Part shown: positions 37,711 to 45,959 of the stretch, piece after piece
How positions within the stretch are numbered: position 1 is the stretch's first letter
Layout: the number at the start of each line of letters is the position of its first letter
Translations under genes and position numbers: made by a program
The notes under the pieces: generated by a model
Database searches by the model: none
What the model was told of the DNA's origin: nothing
Seen by the model: the letters and a program-made list of their open reading frames with translations, nothing else
DNA from: Chromatiales bacterium 21-64-14
GTDB taxonomy: Bacteria > Pseudomonadota > Gammaproteobacteria > 21-64-14
Direction: 5' to 3'
Assembly: GCA_002255365.1 (NCBI GenBank)
Contig: NCBI01000001.1
Span: 186,001-250,000 of the forward strand
Length of the DNA stretch: 64,000 nt

Positions 37711-40700
37711 TCAAGCAGCCGCCCCGGCGTGTGGCCCGTCGGCGGGCACGATCTTGCGGTAGCGCGCCCAGTAATAGAGTACCGGGATTACCAGCAGGGT
37801 CAGCAGCGTCGAGACCAGGATGCCGAAGATCAACGAGATAGCCAGACCACGGAAAATCGGGTCGTCCAAGATGAAGGTAGAACCCAGCATCGCGGCCAAC
37901 CCGGTCAGGATGATGGGACGCGCGCGCACCGCGCCGGAACGGATCACTGCGGCCTCGAACTCCATACCCTCACGCACGCGCTCGTTGATGAAGTCCACGA
38001 GCAGGATCGAATTGCGCACGATGATCCCGGCGAGGGCAATCATGCCGATCATCGAAGTGGCAGTGAACTGGGCCCCCAGCAGGGCATGGCCGGGCAAGAC
38101 GCCGATCACCGTCAACGGGATCGGCGCCATGATCACCAGCGGCACCAGATAGGACCCGAACTGCGCCACCACCAGCAGGTAGATGAGAACCAGTCCCACG
38201 GAGTAGGCGATCCCCATGTCACGGAAGGTCGCGTAGGTGATCTGCCACTCGCCACCCCATTTGAGGCTGTAGTTATAGGGATTTTCGGGCGCGTGGATCA
38301 GATATTGGCGCAGCGGCTGATGATCGGCGACCCGCTCATGCTCCAGCCGCCGATACATCTCGAACATTCCGTAGAGGGGGCTGTCAAGCTTTCCGGCCAT
38401 GTCCCCCACCACGTACACCACCGGCAACAGATCCTTGTGGTAGATGTAGTGTTGACGCCGCGCGTGCTCGACTCGGACAAACTCTGAGAGCGGAATTAAC
38501 GCACCGTTGCGGCTGCGCACGTCCAGGTCCAGCGCGGGATAGAGTGCCTGCTTGTCGGCGATCGGCAACTCAAGACGGATCGGGACCGGATACTTAACGC
38601 CGCTTCCGTGCAGATAGCCCACGTCCTGCCCCCCCAGGGCGGCCGCCACCGCCGCGGTCACCGCGCGCTGGTCCACCCCCAACAGCGCCGCCTTCTGGCG
38701 GTCCACGTGCAGGATGAGCCGGGGTGCGCGCCGCACGACGCTGTCGTCCACGTCCACGATGCCCGGGGTCGTTTCGAAGACGTGCCGCACCTGCTTCGCC
38801 ACCTTGATCTGCCCGTCATAGTCCAACCCGTAGATCTCCGCCACCAGGGGCGCAAGCACCGGCGGCCCGGGGGGGACCTCGACGATCTTGATGTTGGCGC
38901 CGTAGCGGCGCGCAATGGCATCCAGGGGGCCACGTACCGCGACCGCGATGGTGTGGCTCATGCGCTTGCGCTGATGCTTGTCCACCAGATTGACCTGGAT
39001 ATCCCCCACGTCGGCGCCGCGCCGCAGGTAGTATTGGCGCAGCAGCCCGTTGAAATTAATCGGGGCGGCGGTACCGACGTAGACCTCGCAGTCGGTCACT
39101 TCCGGCACGGTGCGGATATAGGCCGCAAGCTCCCCGAGCACATGCGCGGTCTGTTCCAAAGCGGTGCCCGCGGGCATGTCCACCACCACCTGGAATTCCG
39201 ACTTGTTGTCGAAGGGCAGCATCTTGAGCACCACGGCCTTGACCAGCACCAGCGCGACCGAGCTGAGGATCAGCAACATCAGGACCGCCATCAACATCCA
39301 GCGCCGGCGCGCGCCCGCCGCACCGCGCAAAAACGGCCCCACAACCTTTTCAAACCAACGCAGCACCCGGTCGTCGCCCGCGTGGACCGCCGACGGGGCA
39401 TGGGCCAGAAACCGGCGCGCCAGCCACGGGGTCACCACGAATGCCACCGCCAACGAGATCAGCATCCCGATGCTGGCGTTGATCGGGATCGGACTCATGT
39501 AGGGTCCCATCAGGCCGGTCACAAAGGCCATGGGCAACAGGGCGGCAATCACGGTAAACGTCGCGAGGATGGTGGGCCCGCCCACTTCGTCCACGGCCTG
39601 CGGGATCGCGAGCGCCAGCGACTGGCCACCGAGCTGTTGATGGCGGTGGATGTTTTCCACCACCACGATGGCGTCGTCCACCAGGATCCCGATGGAAAAG
39701 ATGAGCGCGAACAATGACACGCGGTTCAGGGTGAAACCCCAGGCCCAGGACGCGAACAGCGTCAGCGCGAGCGTCACGATCACCGCGCTGCCTACGATGG
39801 CCGCCGCGCGCCAGCCCAAGGTCAACAGCACCAGGACTACCACCACCGTGGTAGCAAAGATCAGCTTGTGGATCAGCGTCTGCGCCTTGTCGTTGGCGGT
39901 CACGCCATAGTCCCGGGTCACGGTTGCATGCACGCCCGCGGGGACGAACAGCCCCTGGAGCTGGTGGAACCGCCGGATCACCTGGTCGGCCACCACCACC
40001 GCGTTGGCCCCGGGCTGCTTGGCCACCGCCAGGGTCACGGCGGGAAACTCCCCGCGCGCCGGGATCGCCTTGGCCGCGGCACTTGGGCCGGTCGCGAACC
40101 ACACGTACTGGTGTGGCTGATCGGGTCCCGCGCGGATCGTCGCCACGTCGCGCAGATACACCGGCGCTCCGTGGTGGAGACCCACCACCAGGGAACCCAC
40201 TTCGCGCGGGCTCACCAGGAACGCTCCGGCCTGGACCGGGATCTCCTGGTTGTCGCGCACCAGGGCACCGGCATCGCGGGACGTGTTGGCAGCCTGCAAC
40301 GCCGTGCGCAGGTCGTCCATGGCGATTCCGTAGCCGGCCATACGCTGGGGGTCGAGCAAGACCTCCACCACATGGCCGGGGCCTCCCACCGTGTAGATGT
40401 CCCGGGTCCCGCGCACCCGCTTGAGTTCCGTCTCCAGGGCATGGGACACCTGTTCGAGTTCGTACCCGCCACGCTGCGCATCCCGGGTCCAGAGGGTGAG
40501 GGTGACGATGGGAACGTCATCGATGCCCATGGGCTTGATGACGGGCTGTCCCACGCCGAGGTTGGCGGGCAGCCAGTCGCTGTGGGAGTAGATCTGGTTG
40601 TAGAGGCGGACGATGGCGCGGGTGCGCGCCTCTCCCACCCGGAACTCCACGGTAAGCGTAGACATGCCCGGGCGCGACACGGAGTAGACGTGCTTGATCC

Positions 40701-40947
40701 CGCGGATCTCGGAGAGCACCTGCTCGGCCGGGGTGGTGACCAGGCGCTCCACCTCCGAGGCCGTCGCGCCGGGAAACGGGATAAAGACGTTGGCAAAGGT
40801 GACGTTGATCTGGGGATCTTCCTCCCTGGGTGTCACCAGGATTGCGAACACCCCCAACAACAGGCCCGCCAGTGCCAGCAGCGGCGTGATCTGGGCATCC
40901 TGAAACTTGCGGGCGATGCGCCCGGCGACCCCCAGCCGCTCGCTCAC
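37711..40947 (-). CDS. RND-superfamily efflux permease
   Basis: The 1078-residue permease has the AcrB-like layout: TM1 near the N-terminus (LLALAGLLLGVFAILVTPREEDP), a large periplasmic porter loop, TM2-6 with the proton-relay segment SIGILVDDAIVVVENIHRH, a second porter loop, and TM8-12 (ALAGIIVRNSILLVDFINERVREG). Its divergence from AcrB and the short AAA C-terminus point to a broader RND subgroup whose substrate is not evident. It overlaps the membrane fusion protein gene by four bases. No outer membrane channel gene is adjacent, so it likely shares a TolC-type protein. Confidence 0.94.
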   Translation of the reverse strand: MSERLGVAGRIARKFQDAQITPLLALAGLLLGVFAILVTPREEDPQINVTFANVFIPFPGATASEVERLVTTPAEQVLSEIRGIKHVYSVSRPGMSTLTVEFRVGEARTRAIVRLYNQIYSHSDWLPANLGVGQPVIKPMGIDDVPIVTLTLWTRDAQRGGYELEQVSHALETELKRVRGTRDIYTVGGPGHVVEVLLDPQRMAGYGIAMDDLRTALQAANTSRDAGALVRDNQEIPVQAGAFLVSPREVGSLVVGLHHGAPVYLRDVATIRAGPDQPHQYVWFATGPSAAAKAIPARGEFPAVTLAVAKQPGANAVVVADQVIRRFHQLQGLFVPAGVHATVTRDYGVTANDKAQTLIHKLIFATTVVVVLVLLTLGWRAAAIVGSAVIVTLALTLFASWAWGFTLNRVSLFALIFSIGILVDDAIVVVENIHRHQQLGGQSLALAIPQAVDEVGGPTILATFTVIAALLPMAFVTGLMGPYMSPIPINASIGMLISLAVAFVVTPWLARRFLAHAPSAVHAGDDRVLRWFEKVVGPFLRGAAGARRRWMLMAVLMLLILSSVALVLVKAVVLKMLPFDNKSEFQVVVDMPAGTALEQTAHVLGELAAYIRTVPEVTDCEVYVGTAAPINFNGLLRQYYLRRGADVGDIQVNLVDKHQRKRMSHTIAVAVRGPLDAIARRYGANIKIVEVPPGPPVLAPLVAEIYGLDYDGQIKVAKQVRHVFETTPGIVDVDDSVVRRAPRLILHVDRQKAALLGVDQRAVTAAVAAALGGQDVGYLHGSGVKYPVPIRLELPIADKQALYPALDLDVRSRNGALIPLSEFVRVEHARRQHYIYHKDLLPVVYVVGDMAGKLDSPLYGMFEMYRRLEHERVADHQPLRQYLIHAPENPYNYSLKWGGEWQITYATFRDMGIAYSVGLVLIYLLVVAQFGSYLVPLVIMAPIPLTVIGVLPGHALLGAQFTATSMIGMIALAGIIVRNSILLVDFINERVREGMEFEAAVIRSGAVRARPIILTGLAAMLGSTFILDDPIFRGLAISLIFGILVSTLLTLLVIPVLYYWARYRKIVPADGPHAGAAA

Positions 40948-41993
40948 AGCGCGGCCTGGGCCTTCAGATAGACGCCGGCGGCCACCGGGTCCAGCGCGAT
41001 CCGCGTCCCGGCGTCGAGCCCCGCAAGCACCTCTACCGACCCATCCGCCAGCCGGTTGCCGAGGCGCACCTGACGCAGCGCCACGCGCCCGTGCTCCACG
41101 GTATACACCGCGGTCACCTCGCTGCGGTGCACCACCGCCTGCTCCGGAATCAGCAGCGCCTGTTCCTCACCCAACGGAAACGCGACCTTGACGAACATCC
41201 CGGGATAGAGGCCGTTCTGTCCCGGCGGAAGCTGAACCCGGACCCGAAAGGTGTGGGTCACCGGATCGGCATAGGGGAACACCGTGACACCACTACCGTC
41301 CAGAGTGACGGGCGGCGGCCCGGAGATCATCACCCGTGCGCGGCCCAGCGCACGCACCTGGGCGGCCAGCGTCTGCGGCACATCCACCCGCACCCGCAGG
41401 TTCTCAAGAGACAGGCCCGTCATCAGGGGCGTGCCGGGTCGCACGCTCTCCCCGACCTCCACCTCCCGCTGCACCACGATCCCGCTGTAGGGCGCCCGGA
41501 CCACGGTGTACGCCAACTGTTCCTGGGCCTGTTCCACCCCGGAGCGCGCCGCCTGCGACCGCGCGCGGGCCGCGGCGCGCCGGGCAGTGGCCCGATCCAT
41601 CGCGGCCCGCGCTACCAGCTTCTGCGCGAATACCCCGGCCACGCGCCGGTAGTCGGCTTCGGCCTGTTTGGCACGCGCCGTGGCCTCTTCCAACGCCGCC
41701 CTGGCGCGATCCAGCCGCGCCTGCTGCTCAGCGCTGCTCAGCCGCATCAGCACCGCCCCCTTGGGCACGAAATCGTTGACGTCGAAATCGATCTCCTGGA
41801 TCCGGCCGGCGGTCTGGGCGGAGACCGTAGAACGCTGTGCCGCCTCCACCACGCCCTCCAGCACCCGCTCCCTCGGGATGGCGCGGGACACCGCTTGACC
41901 AATGGGAAACGGGAACGCGGGAATAGACGCTGCGGATGCGGCGCCGGTAATCGTCACCAGGAACAGGAGCAATGGGATCAGCGCACGGTTCAT
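40944..41993 (-). CDS. RND efflux periplasmic adaptor (membrane fusion protein)
   Basis: The 349-residue protein has a signal peptide (MNRALIPLLLFLVTITGAASA), a biotinyl-lipoyl-like half motif (VSAQTAGRIQEIDFDVNDFVPKG), a coiled-coil hairpin (about 80-150), the second lipoyl half (YTVVRAPYSGIVVQREVEVGE) and a beta-barrel plus membrane-proximal part. The ATG at 41993 is chosen because it begins the signal peptide; the longer frame is not domain-like. It overlaps the RND permease gene, and the two form one pump. Confidence 0.93.
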   Translation of the reverse strand: MNRALIPLLLFLVTITGAASAASIPAFPFPIGQAVSRAIPRERVLEGVVEAAQRSTVSAQTAGRIQEIDFDVNDFVPKGAVLMRLSSAEQQARLDRARAALEEATARAKQAEADYRRVAGVFAQKLVARAAMDRATARRAAARARSQAARSGVEQAQEQLAYTVVRAPYSGIVVQREVEVGESVRPGTPLMTGLSLENLRVRVDVPQTLAAQVRALGRARVMISGPPPVTLDGSGVTVFPYADPVTHTFRVRVQLPPGQNGLYPGMFVKVAFPLGEEQALLIPEQAVVHRSEVTAVYTVEHGRVALRQVRLGNRLADGSVEVLAGLDAGTRIALDPVAAGVYLKAQAAL

Positions 41994-42127
41994 AAGCAGG
42001 CACCCCAGACCCGTCGCTAGAATAACAGAAAGCCCCGCGCTCACGCCCGCCATACGGGGCGCAAACTCAGTACCGGGATACGGCGATGCAACCGCGCCGG
42101 GCCGAGTGCACACCCGGCCCGGCCATG

Positions 42128-43306
42128 TCACATCTTGAAGTGGGACACCAAGTCCTGCAGTTCCGCGGCAAGGCGTGCGAGTTGTTGGCTGGCGGTAGCG
42201 GTCTGGCGCGCCCCATCGGCGGTCTCGGTGCTGATCTGGCTGATGGTGACCACGTTGCGGTTGATCTCCTCGGTCACCGCGCTCTGTTCCTCCGCGGCAC
42301 TGGCAATCTGGGTGTTCATGTCATTGATGGTGCGCACGGCGCTGGCAATAGAGGCCAGGGACTCGGCCGCCTTCTCCACCTGATCGACCCCGGACTTGGC
42401 CAGCCCACCGGCCTGATCCATGACCTGCACGGCGTTGCCGGCACCGGCCTGCAGCCGCTCGATCATCTCTTGGATCTCTTGAGTGGACTTCTGGGTACGG
42501 CTCGCCAGGGTACGCACCTCGTCCGCCACCACGGCGAAGCCCCGGCCCTGTTCTCCGGCACGCGCCGCCTCGATGGCCGCGTTCAGCGCCAGCAGATTGG
42601 TCTGCTCCGCGATCCCGCGGATGACGTCCAGTACCACGCCTATGCTGCCGCTCTCGCTCTCCAACTGATGGATCACGCCGGAGGCTTCACCCACCGCGGT
42701 GGCCAGGGCGTCGATGGCGCCGATCGCTTCGGTGGCCACCAGTTTGCCGCTGTTGGTCTCGCTGTCCGCCTGCTGCGCGGCCTGGGCGGCCTGGGCGGCG
42801 TTGCGCGCTACCTCCTGGGCGGTGGCGGACATCTCGTTGATGGCAGTGGCCACTTGGTCGGTCTCGTGCTGCTGGCGTTTGACGCCCTCTCCCGCGTGTT
42901 CCACGATCACCGACATCTGCTCAGTGGCGGAGGCCAGCTGCGCCGTGGAGTTCAGGATCTGCCCGATCACATTGCGCAGGTTCTCGCCCATGCGGTTGAA
43001 GCTGTCTACGATGTCACCGATCACGTCGTGACTCTGGATCGCGCAGCGCCGGCGTACGTCGCCCCCACTGATGGCGTTGGCAGCGTCGGACAACTCCCGC
43101 AGCTTGCGCACCAACACTACATGGACCAACCCATAGTTTACGAACGCAAGCAGGACTCCCATCGCGGCGCACGCGCCGACAAACCAGAGGCGCATCCCCG
43201 GGCGCCATTCCACGAAGAAGTGCGTCACCACCGAGAAGATCAGTCCACTGCTGATGCCAAATGCCAGGAAGAAAACAAACAGCCTGCGCAAAATGCTCTT
43301 CTTCAT
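42128..43306 (-). CDS. Methyl-accepting chemotaxis protein without a large periplasmic sensor
   Basis: The 392-residue chemoreceptor has two transmembrane segments close together (about 8-31 and 40-65), a HAMP domain (about 65-120) and the signalling domain with the hairpin tip [43 protein letters not shown]. Only about ten residues separate the membrane segments, so it has no periplasmic ligand pocket and may sense membrane or cytoplasmic state. No CheB/CheR-binding pentapeptide is seen at the C-terminus. A sigma-28-like promoter is present upstream, at 43378-43405. Confidence 0.95.
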   Translation of the reverse strand: MKKSILRRLFVFFLAFGISSGLIFSVVTHFFVEWRPGMRLWFVGACAAMGVLLAFVNYGLVHVVLVRKLRELSDAANAISGGDVRRRCAIQSHDVIGDIVDSFNRMGENLRNVIGQILNSTAQLASATEQMSVIVEHAGEGVKRQQHETDQVATAINEMSATAQEVARNAAQAAQAAQQADSETNSGKLVATEAIGAIDALATAVGEASGVIHQLESESGSIGVVLDVIRGIAEQTNLLALNAAIEAARAGEQGRGFAVVADEVRTLASRTQKSTQEIQEMIERLQAGAGNAVQVMDQAGGLAKSGVDQVEKAAESLASIASAVRTINDMNTQIASAAEEQSAVTEEINRNVVTISQISTETADGARQTATASQQLARLAAELQDLVSHFKM

Positions 43307-43377
43307 GGGAATGCCACCCGTGTTTCCTGGAGGTTGGATTGCAGAAACAGCCTACGAGGCTGCCGGTTCCGGTAAAG

Positions 43378-43405
43378 GTAGCGACCGGTCAGAGCGTAAA
43401 CTTTA
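43378..43405 (-). promoter_or_regulatory. Candidate sigma-28 (FliA) promoter of the chemoreceptor gene
   Basis: On the minus strand TAAAGTTT (43405-43398) matches the E. coli sigma-28 -35 consensus at all eight positions. After 12 bases comes GTCGCTAC (43385-43378), which matches GCCGATAA at five of eight. The spacer is one base longer than the usual 11. The leader to the ATG at 43306 is about 65 bases and holds a short CAGCCT/AGGCTG hairpin (43348-43362). Confidence 0.5.
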
Positions 43406-43507
43406 GCCTGTATTTCCCGCCATTTGGCGAGCACCGGGCGTGACGCGACGGCAGTGGCGGGCGGGACACCGGAACGACAACGGTTCCGATGCGGGAGACC
43501 AGGCCGG

Positions 43508-44686
43508 TCACTCCGCCCGCTGGTACATGGACAGATATGCCTTGCGTTCCACAGGGGCAATCTTCGCCACCGCCAGGGCGTCGTCCAGATGCGCCGGATC
43601 ACTGATCCCCACCAGGGTGGTGCCCAGGCCCGGCGTCGAGCGATTGAATTGCAGGGCGCGCTGGGCGGGATTGGCGAGACCCGCCAGGGAACGGGACACC
43701 ACGTCCAGGGACTCGCGCGCCAAGTGTCCCTTCAACATCGTGTGGCTGGCCATGACATACACGTTCAGCTGGTGACAAGCCTGAAGAGTGGCAGCCACGT
43801 TGCCCGCACCGGTGGCACAGTTGAAGCGGGTGAAGCCTTCCAGCATCACTTGGTTGAACGGCAGTTGCACCAGCTTGAAGTGGTGGCGGGCGCGTTCCTG
43901 CCCAGTCGCCTCCCGGGCCGCCCGTTCCGCCAGGCCGAGCAGCGCCGGGATAGATTGGAACCGCGCGTCGTCGGTCTCCACCCGGAACCCGTCATAGGTG
44001 GAAATGCCGTAGTAACGGATGCGCCGTTCCTGCACCGCCCGCTCCAGCTGGGTGAACACCCCCACTAGCTTGCGGTTGAGATGTTCCTTGCCGATCTCGG
44101 GGATGTGCACCTCAGGCTGGTCCACCAGAAACGCGTCCAGGGTCTCGACTCCCATCTCGACCCGGGATCGCTCGATCTGGTAGTCGATATAGGCGGGACT
44201 CAACAGATGCGCGCCCTTTGCCAAGTCTTCCCGGCTGCCGAGCCCGGCCGCCGTGATGTGTTGCTCGAACCACGCCTCGGGGTCTGCGGGGCGACCGCCA
44301 TCGTAGGTCAAGAAACCGCCCTTGGAGATCAGAAACACCGCCTCCCGAGATACCCCGGCGGCCATGGCCTCCCGTAGTCCGGCCCCGACGGCGGGGAGGG
44401 CGCGCCCGTACCGGTAGTGGGCCGCGCAGTCGATCACGTTGAGTCCTTGGCACAGGGCGCGGCTAACTATCTCCGCGACGCGCTGATCGGTATCGGGGGT
44501 AGCGGCACCCGGGAAGGTGCCGACGCCAATGGAACTCAGGCGGATCCGTTGGCGGGTGAAGTCGCTGAAGTGACCGTCGGCAGTCTGCCCTGCCACGCCC
44601 TGGGCGTAGGCCTGGGTGGCGGGTGGCGTGGCGAATCCGGCAATGAGCGCCGGGCGTCCCGCAGCATCATGCCGGTCCCGGGTCAT
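43508..44686 (-). CDS. Aldo/keto reductase-family protein with altered catalytic site
   Basis: The 392-residue protein has the AKR TIM-barrel layout: LSSIGVGTFPGAA, NVIDCAAHYRYG (Asp and Tyr of the tetrad), VFLISKGGF (Lys), and RIRYYGISTY. Where most family members have LIHxP with the catalytic His, this protein has LVDQPEV, so the His is replaced. An N-terminal extension of about 50 residues is unusual. Activity on a standard aldehyde or ketone is therefore uncertain. It lies 39 bases after the HDAC-family gene and is probably the last gene of the cbbQ-cbbO operon. Confidence 0.83.
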   Translation of the reverse strand: MTRDRHDAAGRPALIAGFATPPATQAYAQGVAGQTADGHFSDFTRQRIRLSSIGVGTFPGAATPDTDQRVAEIVSRALCQGLNVIDCAAHYRYGRALPAVGAGLREAMAAGVSREAVFLISKGGFLTYDGGRPADPEAWFEQHITAAGLGSREDLAKGAHLLSPAYIDYQIERSRVEMGVETLDAFLVDQPEVHIPEIGKEHLNRKLVGVFTQLERAVQERRIRYYGISTYDGFRVETDDARFQSIPALLGLAERAAREATGQERARHHFKLVQLPFNQVMLEGFTRFNCATGAGNVAATLQACHQLNVYVMASHTMLKGHLARESLDVVSRSLAGLANPAQRALQFNRSTPGLGTTLVGISDPAHLDDALAVAKIAPVERKAYLSMYQRAE

Positions 44687-44725
44687 CGGGGCCGCCGATC
44701 GGGGACCGGCGCGTGCGCCGTGGGT

Positions 44726-45955
44726 TCAGCGACGCCGGCGGTCATGGAACAGGGGATGTTCGGCCAGCAGCGTGTCCAGAGCCGCAACCACCTCGCGGCG
44801 CACCGGTCCGTTGCGCGGGGCATCCACCCGGTGGGTGAACAGCGTGTCGTAATATTCCGCATCCTCGTCCAGGTCCCAGTCCACCTCACGCAACAGCGCG
44901 GCACCGGCGGCGGGCAAGGCCTCGGGCAGCCGGCGCCCGGACAGCACCGCCCATACCCCGGTCCAGCAGCGCGCCAGCGCCAGCGGATGGTAACCGCCCC
45001 CGCCCAGTGCCAGCAGTCGCGGCGTGCCGTCCGGATGGGCGGGGGCATCCAGCACCAGGGTTTCCACCAGCTCCAGAAACAGCGCGGTGGAAATCCGGAA
45101 TTTTCCCAACGGGTCCGGGAACAGGATATCGGTACCCGCCTGCAGCGTCACGGCGTCGGGCCGGAACGATTCGAGCGCCGCCCTCCACAGGGTCTCGAAG
45201 GCGCGCCGGTACTCGCTGTCGTTGGTCGACCGCGGCAACGGCAGGTTGACCGCGCGGCCACCGCCCCAGTCCCGGATCCCGCCGCCGGTGAACGGATAGG
45301 CGTAGGCGGTATCCATGTGCAGGGACAGGGTGGCCACCCCCGCATCCCCGTGGAAGGCGGCCTCCACGCCATCGCCGTGATGCGCGTCGATATCCACGTA
45401 CAACACTCGCATCCCTTCGCGGCGCAGCCGCTGGATCGCCAGCACCGGGTCGTTGAAGAAACAGAAGCCGCGTGCCTGATCGGCGCGTGCGTGGTGCATG
45501 CCGCCGGCGGGATTGAACGCGATACGCCCGGCGATGAGCTGCTCGGCACCCTGGACGCTACCGCCGGCAGCAGTGGCGGGGGTGTGGAAAAAGCCCGGAA
45601 AATAGGGATTCTCGTAGTTGCCGATGTTGTGCCGCTGGCGATAGGCGTTCGGGACCTTGCCGAGTGCCTCGCAACGCCGCATGGCAGCGATGTAGTCCGG
45701 GGTATGGAACCCCAGCAGTTCGGCCTCGGTGGCGCAGCGCGATTCCAGATATTCCGCCGCGCGCAGGGCATCATAGCTGCGAATCAGGTCCAGGGTGAGG
45801 GACACGCGCGGGATCGCGAGCGGGTGGTGATCCCCGTAGCTGGCGCCGCGGTAACGCCGCGCGCCGATGAATACCGCGCGCCGGGTGGGCGCCGCGGCCG
45901 GCGGGGCGCCGGGATCCATGGCGGCGGGTGTCATCCCTCGACCGGTTCCGGGCAT
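44726..45955 (-). CDS. Histone deacetylase / acetylpolyamine amidohydrolase-family enzyme
   Basis: The frame from the ATG at 45955 gives 409 residues with the Zn-dependent HDAC fold: FNPAGGMHHARADQARGFCFFNDP (paired His), VLYVDIDAHHGDGVEAAF (Asp-x-His metal ligands), VTLQAGTDILFPDPLG and LLALGGGGYHPLALARC (Gly-rich loop and late residues). A catalytic Tyr-type GGGGYH motif is present. ATGs at 45934 and 45919 are alternative starts. It begins four bases after cbbO, so it is in the cbbQ-cbbO operon; a role in protein acetylation control of CO2-fixation enzymes is inference only. Confidence 0.92.
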   Translation of the reverse strand: MPGTGRGMTPAAMDPGAPPAAAPTRRAVFIGARRYRGASYGDHHPLAIPRVSLTLDLIRSYDALRAAEYLESRCATEAELLGFHTPDYIAAMRRCEALGKVPNAYRQRHNIGNYENPYFPGFFHTPATAAGGSVQGAEQLIAGRIAFNPAGGMHHARADQARGFCFFNDPVLAIQRLRREGMRVLYVDIDAHHGDGVEAAFHGDAGVATLSLHMDTAYAYPFTGGGIRDWGGGRAVNLPLPRSTNDSEYRRAFETLWRAALESFRPDAVTLQAGTDILFPDPLGKFRISTALFLELVETLVLDAPAHPDGTPRLLALGGGGYHPLALARCWTGVWAVLSGRRLPEALPAAGAALLREVDWDLDEDAEYYDTLFTHRVDAPRNGPVRREVVAALDTLLAEHPLFHDRRRR

Positions 45956-45959
45956 GGCG

